Assembly: GCF_030816485.1 (NCBI RefSeq)
Contig: NZ_JAUSYC010000001.1
Location: forward strand, 2,232,001-2,296,000
Direction of reading: 5' to 3'
DNA length: 64,000 nucleotides
Source of the DNA: Arthrobacter sp. B1I2
Lineage (GTDB): Bacteria; Actinomycetota; Actinomycetes; Actinomycetales; Micrococcaceae
Shown one piece after another: positions 42,845-52,863 of the stretch (position 1 is its first letter; the number at the start of each line of letters is the position of its first letter). Made by a program: the position numbers and the translations under genes. Under the pieces are notes generated by a model. That model searched no databases, was not told the DNA's origin, and saw nothing but the letters and a program-made list of their open reading frames with translations.

Positions 42845-43978
42845 ATGGACCGGTTTGAGCCGACTGAACCCGCGCCAATCCCGCCGCCCGGGGCTTTGGT
42901 GATTGCCGCCGTCGCCGTTCCTCCATCGCCCCGCGAGGGAGCAGGCTTCCAGGACTTCAACGACTGCCAGGCGATGCGGACGACGCAGGAGTTGGATACA
43001 TGGGGCGACCTTGACCACGGCTACACCTTTGCTGAGGAAGTTGAACACTGGCGCGGCACCGAGTACGAGGCCCGACACCTCTTCCTGGCCAGGCTCGGCC
43101 CGGTTCCGGTAGGCATGTGTTCGGTGACTCTGCCCCTGCGGGAGAACACCACCACCGCCGGGATCAACGTCCTGGTGGCACCTGCTTTCCGCCGGCGCGG
43201 GCTGGGGCGCCAACTCCTTGCCTACGCCGAGGGTGTGGCGCGGGAAGACAGCCGTGCTTTTTTGGATGGCTACTTCGAACTTCCCGCCAAGCTGGTGGAG
43301 TGTGCCGGCGGACCACTTGTGCGGGCGAAATCGGGGGCCGGGGCCCTGCCGGCAGGAGACCCCTCCACCGCTTTCGCCGTGGCCGGCGGCTACGAGCTGG
43401 AGCAGGTGGAGACCTCAAGCCGGCTTGTCCTGCCCGTCCCGCCGGACCTGTTGGCGGAATTGGAAGCGGCCGCCTCAGCAAAGGCACGCAATTACACCGT
43501 AGTGATGTGGGCCGATGCCTGCCCGGAGGAACTGCTGGACAGTTACGCCGCGCTCAATGCGCGGATGAGCGTTGATGCCCCTACTGCCGGGATGAACTGG
43601 GAAGGCGAGGTCTGGGACGCTGCCAGAGTCCGGCAGAACGAGGAAACACTCGGGCGCAGCGGCGTCCAGGCCGTTGCAGCCGCTGCCATGTGGGAGGACA
43701 CCCGGGAACTGGTGGCCTATACGGTACTGAACTGGCGCCCTGGGATCCCGCACTCGATCCTGCAGCAGGACACCTTGGTGAGGTCAGAACACCGCGGCCG
43801 GCGCCTCGGCACGCTCATCAAAGTAGCAAACCTGCGGCAGGCGCAAGGCCGATGGCCGGCGGCCCGATCGGTCCTGACATGGAATGCCAACGAAAACCAA
43901 CATATGCTGGCCATAAATACCGCCCTTGGATTCAAGCCTGCAGGTTATGAAGGTGAGTGGCAGAAACGGCTGGGATGA
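42845..43978 (+). CDS. GNAT acetyltransferase, double-domain (tandem copy 1)
   Basis: 377 residues with two GNAT domains. The first shows VLVAPAFRRRGLGRQLLAYA (about residues 101-120). The second is more degenerate, with RSEHRGRRLGTLIKVANLRQ and ending LTWNANENQHMLAINTALGF. Substrate is unknown. It is a paralogue of the next gene and overall resembles the mycothiol-synthase-like double GNATs. TAAGCT (42833-42838) is 6 nt before the ATG with no Shine-Dalgarno, so it is a likely leaderless start. It splits the rplKA and rplJL ribosomal operons. Confidence 0.85.
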   Translation: MDRFEPTEPAPIPPPGALVIAAVAVPPSPREGAGFQDFNDCQAMRTTQELDTWGDLDHGYTFAEEVEHWRGTEYEARHLFLARLGPVPVGMCSVTLPLRENTTTAGINVLVAPAFRRRGLGRQLLAYAEGVAREDSRAFLDGYFELPAKLVECAGGPLVRAKSGAGALPAGDPSTAFAVAGGYELEQVETSSRLVLPVPPDLLAELEAAASAKARNYTVVMWADACPEELLDSYAALNARMSVDAPTAGMNWEGEVWDAARVRQNEETLGRSGVQAVAAAAMWEDTRELVAYTVLNWRPGIPHSILQQDTLVRSEHRGRRLGTLIKVANLRQAQGRWPAARSVLTWNANENQHMLAINTALGFKPAGYEGEWQKRLG

Positions 43979-43985
43979 TGCCCGA

Positions 43986-45104
43986 ATGGCAATAGACGTA
44001 AAGATCGAGCAGCTATGGATCCCCGACTCATTGGACACCCCCGACGCAGCGGACTTCCTCGCCGCCGTCGAAGTGGGCCGCAAGGTGCGGATGCAGACGT
44101 GGGGCAGCGACGATCTGGCCTATGGTCCTCTGGAGAAGCTGCTTGAGTTCGCGGACCCGTACGAGCGCCAGCTGATCCTCGTGGCCAAGGTGGAAGGCGC
44201 CATCGTGGGAACGGTTGATATTGCACTGCCCCTGACCGACCACCTGGACCTCGCCGAGCTCACCCTGGACATCCTGCCCGAGTTCCAGCGGCAGGGCGTG
44301 GGACGGCGGCTGCTGGAGGCGGCCGAACAGCTGGCCAGGGGAGAAGGCCGCACCATGATCCTGGTGGACACCAACCACCCCGGCGCTTCACTGCATGAGT
44401 TCGAACGGGCCCAGCTGGTCCCCGGCACCGGCCAGGGGTTCGTGCCCCTTGAGAGCCGCGAAGTGGAGTTCGCGCAGAAGACCGGTTACACGCTGCAGCA
44501 CATCGAGCAGTTCAGCTCCTGCCTCCTGCCCCTGGATACCAAGCTGGTGGCTGACCTCCAGGCCGAAGCCGAGGAAGCGAACAACGGCAGGTACCGGCTG
44601 CACCACTGGACCGACCGCTGCCCGGAACAATGGCTGGAGGCCGTGGCCGTCCTGGAAAACCAGGCAGGGGCCGACATCGATCCGTCCCTGGACGCGCCCA
44701 TTGAGCAGGACATGGTGTTCGACGCCGGCATCCTGCGTGAAGCGGAAGACGTCGCCATCGCGCAGGGACGGAGAACGGTGGTCACCGCCGTCGAGCACAT
44801 CGCCACGGGATCCCTGGTGGGACTGACCACGATCACCGTGCTGGCGCACCGGGCCGACGTCGTGTTCCAGGACGATACCCTGGTGCTGCAGGAACACCGC
44901 GGCAACAAACTCGGCCTGCTGATCAAGGTGGCCAACATGGAGCGGCTCAGCGAGCAGTTCCCGGATGCGCGCATTATCTACACCTGGAATGCACCGGAAA
45001 ACCGGTACCTCCTGACGGTCAACAGGCAGCTCGGATTCCAGATCGCCGGCGTGACCGGGATCTGGCAGAAAGAACTCACCACGCTGCATACCAGCACCAG
45101 TTAA
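43986..45104 (+). CDS. GNAT acetyltransferase, double-domain (tandem copy 2)
   Basis: 372 residues, paralogous to its upstream neighbour. First-domain loop DILPEFQRQGVGRRLLEAAE (about 97-116); second-domain EHRGNKLGLLIKVANMERLS and a matching C-terminus TWNAPENRYLLTVNRQLGF then GIWQKE. ATG 43986 lies 7 bp after the previous stop, so the two are cotranscribed. They probably act on related substrates or as a heterodimer; nothing in the sequence reveals which metabolite. Confidence 0.85.
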   Translation: MAIDVKIEQLWIPDSLDTPDAADFLAAVEVGRKVRMQTWGSDDLAYGPLEKLLEFADPYERQLILVAKVEGAIVGTVDIALPLTDHLDLAELTLDILPEFQRQGVGRRLLEAAEQLARGEGRTMILVDTNHPGASLHEFERAQLVPGTGQGFVPLESREVEFAQKTGYTLQHIEQFSSCLLPLDTKLVADLQAEAEEANNGRYRLHHWTDRCPEQWLEAVAVLENQAGADIDPSLDAPIEQDMVFDAGILREAEDVAIAQGRRTVVTAVEHIATGSLVGLTTITVLAHRADVVFQDDTLVLQEHRGNKLGLLIKVANMERLSEQFPDARIIYTWNAPENRYLLTVNRQLGFQIAGVTGIWQKELTTLHTSTS

Positions 45105-45189
45105 CCGTCCGATTTGGCGGACGGGCAAAGCCTCGCGTAAGCTGGGAGTACCAAAGACCGTCGGTTGTTGGAAATCCACTCCCCTGAAC

Positions 45190-45341
45190 ATGGCTCAACT
45201 CTGTAGTTGTGCGCTGGGGACCACAGTGGCTTTCCGGACGAAGGACCCTCAACGCAGGGCGGCCGGCGCAGGTGAACGAAGCAAAGCTCCACGGTACAGC
45301 CGTGTTGAGCCAAGCCCCGTGCATCTGCGCGGGGCGTTTTT
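45190..45341 (+). ncRNA. Ribosomal protein L10 leader with attenuator-like hairpin
   Basis: The 297-bp gap before rplJ holds a structured leader with the features of the bacterial L10 leader, which binds the L10(L12)4 complex to repress rplJ-rplL. It ends in an intrinsic-terminator-like hairpin: GCCCCG (45314-45319) pairs with CGGGGC (45330-45335), then GTTTTTAG. That would act as an attenuator. Assignment rests on position, terminator and the purine-rich core around 45240-45310; boundaries are approximate. Confidence 0.7.
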
Positions 45342-45401
45342 AGTTTTAGCTCTCTTGAGCGGGGACCGTCGAATACCGGCACTATCCCCGGAAGGAGGGT
45401 T

Positions 45402-45983
45402 ATGGCAACGCCTACCAAGGTTTCAGCAGTAGCTGAGATCACTAACGATTTCAAGGAATCGAACGCCGCTGTCCTGACCGAATACCGCGGGCTCACCGTT
45501 GCACAGCTCAAGCAGCTGCGTGTTTCTCTCGGCCAGGACACCAAGTTCGCGGTCGTCAAGAACACCCTGACCGCCATTGCAGCCAAGGAAGCCGGAGTCG
45601 AAGCATTCGACGGCCAGCTTGCCGGCCCCACTGCAATCGCGTTCATCAAGGGTGACGCAGTTGCCGCTGCCAAGAGCCTGACGGATTTTGCCAAGGCCAA
45701 CAAGCAGCTGGTCATCAAGACCGGTTACTTTGAGGGCAAGGCGCTGGACGCCACCGAGGTTGCCGCACTGGCTGCCCTCGAGTCCCGCGAGCTGCAGCTC
45801 GCCAAGGTTGCAGGTGTCCTCAAGGCACCCGCCGCCGCAGCTGCACGCATCATCGACGCACTGCGCCTCAAGCTTGAAGAAGAGAACGGTGCACCGGCAG
45901 CTGCCGAAGCGCCCGCCGCTGAAGAAGCCCCTGCCGCTGAAGCTGAAGCTGCCGCTGAAGCTCCGGCTGCCGAAGAGAACTAA
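45402..45983 (+). CDS. rplJ: 50S ribosomal protein L10
   Basis: 193 residues. It anchors L7/L12 dimers to the ribosome and autoregulates the operon through the leader. The N-terminus is [20 protein letters not shown], followed by [17 protein letters not shown]. The last 35 residues are an Ala/Glu/Pro-rich repeat ([20 protein letters not shown]), longer than in E. coli and typical of actinobacteria. GGAAGGAGG precedes the ATG. Confidence 0.97.
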   Translation: MATPTKVSAVAEITNDFKESNAAVLTEYRGLTVAQLKQLRVSLGQDTKFAVVKNTLTAIAAKEAGVEAFDGQLAGPTAIAFIKGDAVAAAKSLTDFAKANKQLVIKTGYFEGKALDATEVAALAALESRELQLAKVAGVLKAPAAAAARIIDALRLKLEEENGAPAAAEAPAAEEAPAAEAEAAAEAPAAEEN

Positions 45984-46060
45984 TTCTCTTACCCCCACCA
46001 GACTCCGGTGCCAGCCCGGCCGCGCGCCGTTCGGACACCACAACAGGAAGGACGCCTACC

Positions 46061-46435
46061 ATGGCGAAGCTCAGCAACGAAGAGCTCATTGAAGCTTTCA
46101 AGGAACTGACCATCATCGAGCTCTCCGAGTTCGTTAAGCTCTTCGAAGAGACCTTCGAAGTTACCGCCGCTGCTGTTGCAGTTGCTGGCCCCGCCGGCGC
46201 TGCTGCTGAAGAGGTTGAAGAGAAGACTGACTTCGACGTCGTCCTCGAAGCTGCCGGTGACAAGAAGATCGCAGTCATCAAGGAAGTTCGCGCAATCACC
46301 TCCCTCGGCCTCAAGGAAGCCAAGGACCTGGTTGACAGCGCACCGAAGGCTGTTCTCGAAGGCGCCACCAAGGAAGCTGCCGAGAAGGCCAAGGAGCAGC
46401 TCGAGGCTGCAGGCGCTACCGTTACCCTCAAGTAA
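46061..46435 (+). CDS. rplL: 50S ribosomal protein L7/L12
   Basis: 124 residues of normal length. N-terminal dimerisation domain ([20 protein letters not shown]), Ala-rich hinge and C-terminal factor-binding domain [40 protein letters not shown]. It recruits elongation factors to the ribosome. ACAGGAAGGA precedes the ATG. Last gene of the rplJL unit. Confidence 0.98.
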   Translation: MAKLSNEELIEAFKELTIIELSEFVKLFEETFEVTAAAVAVAGPAGAAAEEVEEKTDFDVVLEAAGDKKIAVIKEVRAITSLGLKEAKDLVDSAPKAVLEGATKEAAEKAKEQLEAAGATVTLK

Positions 46436-46451
46436 CAACGCCTTTTCCTTC

Positions 46452-46485
46452 GGAAACCCCGTCCACTTCGGTGGGCGGGGTTTCC
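46452..46485 (+). terminator. Terminator after rplL
   Basis: GGAAACCCCGTCCAC (46452-46466), loop TTCG, GTGGGCGGGGTTTCC (46471-46485), with one G-U pair, then tgcttt. It closes the rplJ-rplL operon. Confidence 0.9.
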
Positions 46486-46557
46486 TGCTTTAAACGGGGT
46501 TCCTGCTTTTAGATCGGCGTTTCCTGCTCTGGATGGTGTTTCCTGTTTTAGAAGGTG
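46481..46557 (+). repeat. Four degenerate ~19-21-bp tandem repeats
   Basis: Units beginning at 46481, 46499, 46520 and 46539 share TTTCCTG-(C/T)-T-(C/T)-T-(A/T/G)-(A/G)-A followed by GG. The first unit is the 3' arm of the rplL terminator. The last contains the stop codon (minus strand, 46548-46550) of the YbaK-like gene. They look like successive duplications of the terminator arm. Confidence 0.75.
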
Positions 46558-47063
46558 CTACTGCCTTGGACGGGGTCGCTGATGTCCGCTACGACGGCGC
46601 CCAGGGCTGAGGTCAGGGCATCGGCGTCGATGAACGCGCTGTAGCCGTGGGCGCCGGCTCCCATGGAGATCCGGCGTCCGGTGATGGTGGCGTCGGCATA
46701 GACCGGCCAGGCGGTGGTGCTTCCCAACGGCGTGATGGTGCCCCGCTCATAACCGGTCGCCTCCAGTGCGGTCCCGGCGGGCGGGAGGGACAGCTTGTTG
46801 ACGCCCAGCAGGGAACGGAGTTTGGGCCACGAGATCTGCCGGTCGCCCGGGATCAGCGCGAACAGGAAGGTGCCATCCTTGTGCTTGACCACCAGGGACT
46901 TGACGATGTCCGCCGGACTGATGCCCAGGATGCCTGCAGCTTCTTCGAGGCTCTTCGCAGCGGGGCGTTCCACCACATCAACCTGCAAGCCCCGGGCCGC
47001 GGCGTCGGCCAGGAACCGTTCATGTCCGACGCCGTCCGTACCGTTGCCGGATGCGCCCCCCAT
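46548..47063 (-). CDS. YbaK/EbsC-type aminoacyl-tRNA deacylase
   Basis: 171 residues of the YbaK/ProX editing-domain family, which hydrolyses Cys-tRNA(Pro) or related mischarged tRNAs. Lys and Gly landmarks are IVKSLVVKHKDGTFLFALIP, SLLGVNKLSLPPAGT, and GRRISMGAGAHGYSAFI near the C-terminus. It is coupled to the thiolase by a 1-nt overlap (TGATG). Coding ends inside the tandem repeat region, giving the C-terminus SSTF. Confidence 0.9.
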   Translation of the reverse strand: MGGASGNGTDGVGHERFLADAAARGLQVDVVERPAAKSLEEAAGILGISPADIVKSLVVKHKDGTFLFALIPGDRQISWPKLRSLLGVNKLSLPPAGTALEATGYERGTITPLGSTTAWPVYADATITGRRISMGAGAHGYSAFIDADALTSALGAVVADISDPVQGSSTF

Positions 47064-48262
47064 CAGTCGCGGTACAGCAGGAGTGCTTCGCCCTGCCCGC
47101 CGCCGCCGCAGAGGGATACGGCAGCCTTGCCCGTTCCGCGCCGTTTCAGCTCATGCGCGGCGTGGGCAGCCAGCCGCGCTCCCGAGGCCCCGATCGGATG
47201 CCCCAGGGCGATGGCACCGCCGTGGATGTTGCACTTCTCCAGGGGGTAGTCCAGGTCCTTGAGGGACTGCACGGCCACGGAACCGAAGGCCTCGTTGATC
47301 TCAATGAAGTCAAGGTCGGCGGCGTTCCAGCCGGCCTTGCCGAGGGCGTTCATGATGGCGTTTGAGGGCTGGGAATGCAGGGAGTTGTCAGGGCCCGCCA
47401 CCTGCCCCGGCTTTCCCACCACCGCCAGGTACTCCAGCCCGTGCTCCTCCGCATAGCCGCGGGACGAGAGCACCAGGGCGGCGGCGCCGTCGGACAGGGG
47501 GGAGGAGTTGCCGGCCGTAATGGTGCCGTCGGTTACGAACGCTGCCCGCAGGCCGGCCAGTGACTCCACCGAGGTATTGGGGCGGACGCCTTCGTCGGTA
47601 TCCACCACCAGGGGCTCGCCTTTGCGCTGCTTGACGCTGATGGGTGCGATCTCGCCGTCGAACGTTCCGTTCTTTGCCGCCAGCGCGGCGCGCTGGTGGG
47701 ACTGGGCTGCAACGTTGTCCTGTGAGGCGCGGTCGATGCCCAAAGTGAGGTTCCTGGTCTCGGTGGACAGGCCCATGGACTGCCCGTCGAAGGCGTCGGT
47801 CAGTCCGTCATGGGCGGCGGCGTCCAGTGCCTGGATGGACCCGTACGTCCACCCCTGACGGGAGCCGGGGAGCAGGTGCGGCGCCCGGCTCATCGATTCC
47901 TGTCCGCCGGCCACCACCACCGCGGCCTCGCCGCCGCGGATCATCCGGGCTGCGTCAATCACGGAAGTGAGGCCGGAAAGGCACACCTTGTTTACCGTCA
48001 CCGACGGGACGTTCCACCCGATGCCGGCGCCGATTGCGCTCTGCCGCGCGGGATTCTGCCCGGCGCCTGCCTGGAGCACCTGGCCCATGATCACGGCCTC
48101 GACGTCGCCGGCGTCGACACCGCTTGATTCCAGCGCGGCCTTGATGGCGTGGGCGCCAAGATCCACTGCTGTGAGACTGGACAGCTGACCGTTGATCCGG
48201 CCCTGCGGAGTCCGCGCTGCCCCAAGGATGACAACGTCATTGCTGTCAGGAGAGTTGCCCAT
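47063..48262 (-). CDS. Acetyl-CoA C-acyltransferase (thiolase)
   Basis: 399 residues. It condenses two acetyl-CoA or cleaves 3-ketoacyl-CoA. The active-site Cys is in VNKVCLSGLTSVIDAARMI (about residue 90). The catalytic His is in EINEAFGSVAVQ and the second Cys in AVSLCGGGGQGEALL, with NIHGGAIALGHPIGASGARL between. The start used is ATG 48262 (MGNSPDSNDVVILG); a longer frame upstream adds an unrelated segment. It is cotranscribed with the YbaK-like gene. Confidence 0.93.
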   Translation of the reverse strand: MGNSPDSNDVVILGAARTPQGRINGQLSSLTAVDLGAHAIKAALESSGVDAGDVEAVIMGQVLQAGAGQNPARQSAIGAGIGWNVPSVTVNKVCLSGLTSVIDAARMIRGGEAAVVVAGGQESMSRAPHLLPGSRQGWTYGSIQALDAAAHDGLTDAFDGQSMGLSTETRNLTLGIDRASQDNVAAQSHQRAALAAKNGTFDGEIAPISVKQRKGEPLVVDTDEGVRPNTSVESLAGLRAAFVTDGTITAGNSSPLSDGAAALVLSSRGYAEEHGLEYLAVVGKPGQVAGPDNSLHSQPSNAIMNALGKAGWNAADLDFIEINEAFGSVAVQSLKDLDYPLEKCNIHGGAIALGHPIGASGARLAAHAAHELKRRGTGKAAVSLCGGGGQGEALLLYRD

Positions 48263-48545
48263 GGTAATCACTTTCAATCCGGTTCCGATGTAAACCACCA
48301 AGGCTATCGTGAGCCTGGTCACCCAACTATTCAAACGCTGGAACCGCTATGTGCATTCCTGGCGGCGCATCCTGCTTTCCCTACCGGCTCGGCGGCGCGA
48401 ACTGGCACATCAGCGGCAGGGGAGAGGTCACCACCGCCGCGTTGTGCACGACGGCGGCTGCTTGCGTAGGGTGGACGGCGAGGCTTTGCAGGGGGACGCG
48501 CTTTGCAGGGGGACACAGGGTCCGGAGCCGGGACGGAGCGGGATC

Positions 48546-49037
48546 GTGAAGAAGACACTTACGGCGGTGGCAATCGCCGCCATGGCCGCACTCGCCGGCA
48601 GTGCGCTGGCCGGCTGCTCGGTGTCCACACCGGCCCCGGCCGAATCCGTCAAGCCCACGGCATCTCCGGGGCAGACCCGGGACGGGGCCCGCAGCAGCCC
48701 CGCTGCCAGCGAAAGCACGGGAAGCCAGGGCGCCGGGGCAACCGGGACCCGGGAAGCCTGCGAACTCTTCAACAAGCTGGTGGCGGACTATGCCGCTGTT
48801 GCGCCCACCGACCCCAAGGGCTATGAGGACGTGTACCTGAAGGCCCAGGACGCCAAAGACGGTGTCTCCGGTGATCTTCAGGGCCTCTTTGCTTCGCTGG
48901 GCCTGCTGGCCATCGACCACTCATCGGCGGCTGAATCGGGCGGCAAACCGGCACAGGAGTCCCAGGACGCGGTCCGGGACGCCGTCTTCGCGAATTCCCC
49001 AGCCTGCACGGCGGAGGGCGTGACCCTCCGGCTCTAG
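48546..49037 (+). CDS. Hypothetical lipoprotein
   Basis: 163 residues from GTG 48546, with GGAGC upstream. A typical lipoprotein signal peptide, MKKTLTAVAIAAMAALAGSA then LAGC lipobox, ends with the modified Cys at about 24. A Ser/Thr/Pro/Gly-rich linker is followed by a helical domain (EACELFNKLVADYAAVAPTD; DAKDGVSGDLQGLFASLGLL) without a recognised family. It should be anchored to the outer face of the membrane. Function is unknown. It lies alone before rpoB. Confidence 0.85.
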   Translation: MKKTLTAVAIAAMAALAGSALAGCSVSTPAPAESVKPTASPGQTRDGARSSPAASESTGSQGAGATGTREACELFNKLVADYAAVAPTDPKGYEDVYLKAQDAKDGVSGDLQGLFASLGLLAIDHSSAAESGGKPAQESQDAVRDAVFANSPACTAEGVTLRL

Positions 49038-49345
49038 CATCCCGGCGGCGGCTGCGGGCGGGCGTCACATCAGGTGCTTGCAATCCGGCCGGATGTGGGG
49101 TAGACAGGTGGGTTGTTTTGCCGTATCGTAGATATTTGCGTCTTCCCTGTTTACCTTCAGCCTTCATATAGCGGTGGGCTTTGCCTGGCAGCTGGCATTC
49201 AACGTGCCGTAACAACGGTCACAGTATAGTCAGTCCAGGTCCCGGGTCATATAGCGGAACCGGATGGTAGCGCTGCGGAGTCACTCCGCAGGGTGCACAG
49301 CGGGGGAGATCTGAAAACGCCTGAAGGTCTGTGGAAGGATCCCTC
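49038..49345 (+). promoter_or_regulatory. rpoB upstream region
   Basis: A 308-bp gap without a gene. It must contain the rpoBC promoter. A TATAGT hexamer lies at 49225-49230, but no convincing -35 stands at 17 bp. A small TGCGGAG-tca-CTCCGCA hairpin (49274-49290) lies in the probable 5' leader, about 55 nt before the start codon. Nothing else was identified. Confidence 0.4.
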
Positions 49346-52300
49346 TTGGTCGCCTCGAGCACCTCTAATAACGAAACCGCTAACACTGCCGACAGCACTG
49401 ATGGTGCCACTCGCCGGCTCTCATTCGCAAAGATTCACGAACCTCTTGACGTTCCGAATCTGCTTGCCCTGCAGACGGACAGCTTTGACTGGCTGGTCGG
49501 CAATGAGCGCTGGCAGGCACGCGTGGCAAAGGCTGTCGAAGAAAACGATCTCAGCGTCGCCACCACGTCCGGCCTGTCGGACATCTTCGAAGAAATCTCC
49601 CCGATCGAGGACTTCCAGGGCACCATGTCCCTGAGCTTCTCCGATCCGGAGTTCGCTGATCCCAAGTACACGATGGCCGAGTGCAAGGACCGGGATGCAA
49701 CGTACTCGGCTCCGCTGTACGTCAAGGCCGAGTTCATGAACAACAACACGGGCGAAATCAAGCAGCAGACCGTGTTCATGGGTGACTTCCCGCTGATGAC
49801 CGAGAAGGGCACCTTCGTCGTCAACGGCACCGAGCGTGTCGTCGTCTCCCAGCTGGTCCGTTCGCCGGGCGCCTACTTTGAGCGTGCCGCTGACAAGACC
49901 AGCGATAAGGACATCTTCACTGCGAAGATCATCCCCTCCCGCGGTGCCTGGTTCGAGCTCGAGATTGATAAGCGCGACCAGGTCGGTGTCCGCCTCGACC
50001 GCAAGCGCAAGCAGTCCGTCACCGTCCTGCTGAAGGCCCTTGGCTGGACCGAAGGCCAGATCCTCGAAGAGTTCGGCCAGTACGACTCCATGCGGGCAAC
50101 CCTGGAGAAGGACGCCACCGAAACCCGCGAAGACGCCCTGCTGGATATCTACCGCAAGCTGCGTCCGGGCGAGCCGCCCACCGTCGAGGCTGCCCAGTCG
50201 CTGCTGGACAACCTGTACTTCAACTCCAAGCGCTACGATCTGGCCAAGGTTGGCCGCTACAAGATCAACCGCAAGCTTGGCATCGACCGCTCCCTTGGCG
50301 ACAAGGAAGCTTCCGTCCTGCACGTTGAAGACATCGTGGCCATGATCAAGTTCCTCGTCGCGCTGCACGCCGGCGAGAAGACCATCAAGGGCACCCGCGA
50401 TGGCCAGGAAGTGGACCTCCGCGTCGAGATCGACGACATCGACCACTTCGGCAACCGCCGCATCCGCGCCGTCGGCGAGCTCATCGAGAACCAGGTCCGA
50501 ACCGGCCTGTCCCGTATGGAGCGCGTTGTCCGCGAGCGTATGACCACCCAGGACGTCGAGGCCATTACGCCGCAGACCCTGATCAACATCCGCCCCGTGG
50601 TTGCAGCGATCAAGGAGTTCTTCGGAACGTCCCAGCTGTCGCAGTTCATGGACCAGAACAACCCGCTCTCGGGCCTGACCCACAAGCGCCGCCTGTCGGC
50701 CCTTGGCCCCGGTGGTTTGTCCCGTGACCGCGCCGGCATGGAAGTCCGTGACGTGCACCCGTCCCACTACGGACGTATGTGCCCCATCGAAACCCCTGAA
50801 GGCCCGAACATCGGCCTGATCGGTTCGCTGGCATCCTACGGGCGCATCAACCCGTTCGGCTTCATCGAGACCCCGTATCGCCTGGTCAAGGACGGCGTCG
50901 TTTCCGACGACGTCCAGTACCTGACGGCCGACGACGAGGCTGAGGTGCTGATCGCCCAGGCTAACGCGCCGCTGGACGAGAACAACAGGTTCGCCGAGGA
51001 CACCGTCCTGGTCCGTGCCCGTGGTGGTGGCGGCGAGCCCGTCCTGGTTCCGGCCGGGGACGTTGAGTTCATGGACGTCTCCCCGCGCCAGATGGTGTCC
51101 GTGGCTACCGCCCTGATCCCGTTCCTGGAGCACGACGACGCCAACCGCGCACTCATGGGTGCCAACATGCAGCGCCAGGCTGTGCCGCTGGTCCGTTCCG
51201 AGGCTCCGTTCGTGGGCACCGGCATGGAGCGCGCCGCCGCCGTCGACGCCGGTGACGTTGTCATCGCGAAGAAGGCCGGTGTGGTCACCGAGGTTTCCGC
51301 CGAGCTCGTCATCATGCTCAACGACGACGGCACTGAGACCAACTACCGCATCAACAAGTTCGCCCGCTCCAACCAGGGCAACTGCTACAACCACCGCGTC
51401 CTGGTGAACGAAGGCCAGCGCCTGGAAGTTGGCGGCATCATCGCCGACGGCCCGGCAACGGACCAGGGTGAACTCGCACTGGGCAAGAACCTGCTTGTGG
51501 CATTCATGTCCTGGGAAGGTCACAACTTCGAGGACGCCATCATCCTCTCGCAGCGCATTGTTGCCGAGGACGTTCTTTCCTCCATCCACATCGAGGAGCA
51601 CGAGATCGATGCCCGCGACACCAAGCTTGGTGCCGAGGAAATCACCCGTGACATCCCCAACGTGTCCGAGGAAGTCCTGGCAGGCCTGGACGAGCGCGGC
51701 ATCATCCACATCGGTGCCGAGGTTGAAGCAGGGGACATCCTGGTCGGAAAGGTCACCCCGAAGGGTGAAACCGAACTGACCCCGGAAGAGCGCCTGCTGC
51801 GCGCCATCTTCGGTGAGAAGTCCCGCGAAGTCCGCGACACCTCCCTGAAGGTGCCCCACGGCGAGTCCGGCACCGTCATCGGCGTGCGCGTCTTCGACCG
51901 CGACAACGACGACGAGCTGCCCCCGGGCGTCAACCAGCTGGTCCGCGTCTACGTGGCCGCCAAGCGCAAGATCACCGACGGCGACAAGCTCGCCGGCCGC
52001 CACGGCAACAAGGGTGTTATCTCCAAGATCCTCCCCATTGAGGACATGCCCTTCCTTGCCGACGGCACGCCCGTTGACATCGTCCTGAACCCGCTGGGTG
52101 TTCCCGGCCGTATGAACGTGGGCCAGGTGCTCGAAACGCACCTCGGCTGGGTTGCCAAGACCGGCTGGAAGATCGAGGGCGAGCCCGAGTGGGTCAAGCA
52201 GCTGCCGAACCTGCCGCGCGAGAGTGGTCCCACCACTGTTGCCACGCCGGTGTTCGACGGTGCCCGCGAAGAGGAAATCACGGGCCTGCTGGACTCCACC

Positions 52301-52855
52301 AACGTGACCCGCGATGGTGACCGCCTGATCAACTCCTCGGGCAAGACCCGCCTGTTTGACGGCCGCTCCGGCGAACCGTTCCCGGATCCGATCTCGGTCG
52401 GCTACATGTACATCCTGAAGCTCCACCACCTGGTGGACGACAAGATCCACGCACGCTCCACCGGCCCGTACTCCATGATCACGCAGCAGCCGCTGGGTGG
52501 TAAGGCACAGTTCGGTGGCCAGCGTTTCGGTGAAATGGAAGTGTGGGCGCTCGAAGCTTACGGCGCCGCCTACACGCTCCAGGAACTCCTCACGATCAAG
52601 TCTGACGACATCCACGGTCGTGTGAAGGTCTACGAAGCGATCGTCAAGGGCGAGAACATCCCCGAGCCGGGCGTTCCCGAATCCTTCAAGGTCTTGATCA
52701 AGGAAATGCAGTCGCTGTGCCTGAACGTGGAAGTTCTTTCCACGGACGGAACCACAATTGAAATGCGTGACTCTGATGACGCAGTCTTCACGGCTGCGGA
52801 AGAACTGGGCATCGATCTGTCTCGCGCAGAGCCCAGCTCTGTAGAAGAGGTCTAG
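49346..52855 (+). CDS. rpoB: RNA polymerase subunit beta
   Basis: 1169 residues, the usual actinobacterial length. Catalytic part of RNA polymerase. Blocks include [20 protein letters not shown], the rifampicin region [20 protein letters not shown] (with wild-type Asp, His and Ser-containing context), and [20 protein letters not shown]. The Shine-Dalgarno GGAAGGA (49333-49339) is 6 nt before TTG 49346. A GTG at 49331 in the same frame would place the Shine-Dalgarno inside the gene, so the TTG is preferred. The rifampicin-region residues look wild type. Confidence 0.98.
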   Translation: MVASSTSNNETANTADSTDGATRRLSFAKIHEPLDVPNLLALQTDSFDWLVGNERWQARVAKAVEENDLSVATTSGLSDIFEEISPIEDFQGTMSLSFSDPEFADPKYTMAECKDRDATYSAPLYVKAEFMNNNTGEIKQQTVFMGDFPLMTEKGTFVVNGTERVVVSQLVRSPGAYFERAADKTSDKDIFTAKIIPSRGAWFELEIDKRDQVGVRLDRKRKQSVTVLLKALGWTEGQILEEFGQYDSMRATLEKDATETREDALLDIYRKLRPGEPPTVEAAQSLLDNLYFNSKRYDLAKVGRYKINRKLGIDRSLGDKEASVLHVEDIVAMIKFLVALHAGEKTIKGTRDGQEVDLRVEIDDIDHFGNRRIRAVGELIENQVRTGLSRMERVVRERMTTQDVEAITPQTLINIRPVVAAIKEFFGTSQLSQFMDQNNPLSGLTHKRRLSALGPGGLSRDRAGMEVRDVHPSHYGRMCPIETPEGPNIGLIGSLASYGRINPFGFIETPYRLVKDGVVSDDVQYLTADDEAEVLIAQANAPLDENNRFAEDTVLVRARGGGGEPVLVPAGDVEFMDVSPRQMVSVATALIPFLEHDDANRALMGANMQRQAVPLVRSEAPFVGTGMERAAAVDAGDVVIAKKAGVVTEVSAELVIMLNDDGTETNYRINKFARSNQGNCYNHRVLVNEGQRLEVGGIIADGPATDQGELALGKNLLVAFMSWEGHNFEDAIILSQRIVAEDVLSSIHIEEHEIDARDTKLGAEEITRDIPNVSEEVLAGLDERGIIHIGAEVEAGDILVGKVTPKGETELTPEERLLRAIFGEKSREVRDTSLKVPHGESGTVIGVRVFDRDNDDELPPGVNQLVRVYVAAKRKITDGDKLAGRHGNKGVISKILPIEDMPFLADGTPVDIVLNPLGVPGRMNVGQVLETHLGWVAKTGWKIEGEPEWVKQLPNLPRESGPTTVATPVFDGAREEEITGLLDSTNVTRDGDRLINSSGKTRLFDGRSGEPFPDPISVGYMYILKLHHLVDDKIHARSTGPYSMITQQPLGGKAQFGGQRFGEMEVWALEAYGAAYTLQELLTIKSDDIHGRVKVYEAIVKGENIPEPGVPESFKVLIKEMQSLCLNVEVLSTDGTTIEMRDSDDAVFTAAEELGIDLSRAEPSSVEEV

Positions 52856-52863
52856 CAGGTGCA

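Noticed and set aside
49225..49230. TATAGT as the rpoB -10 element
   Set aside because: No acceptable -35 at the right distance. Listed only as part of the upstream region.
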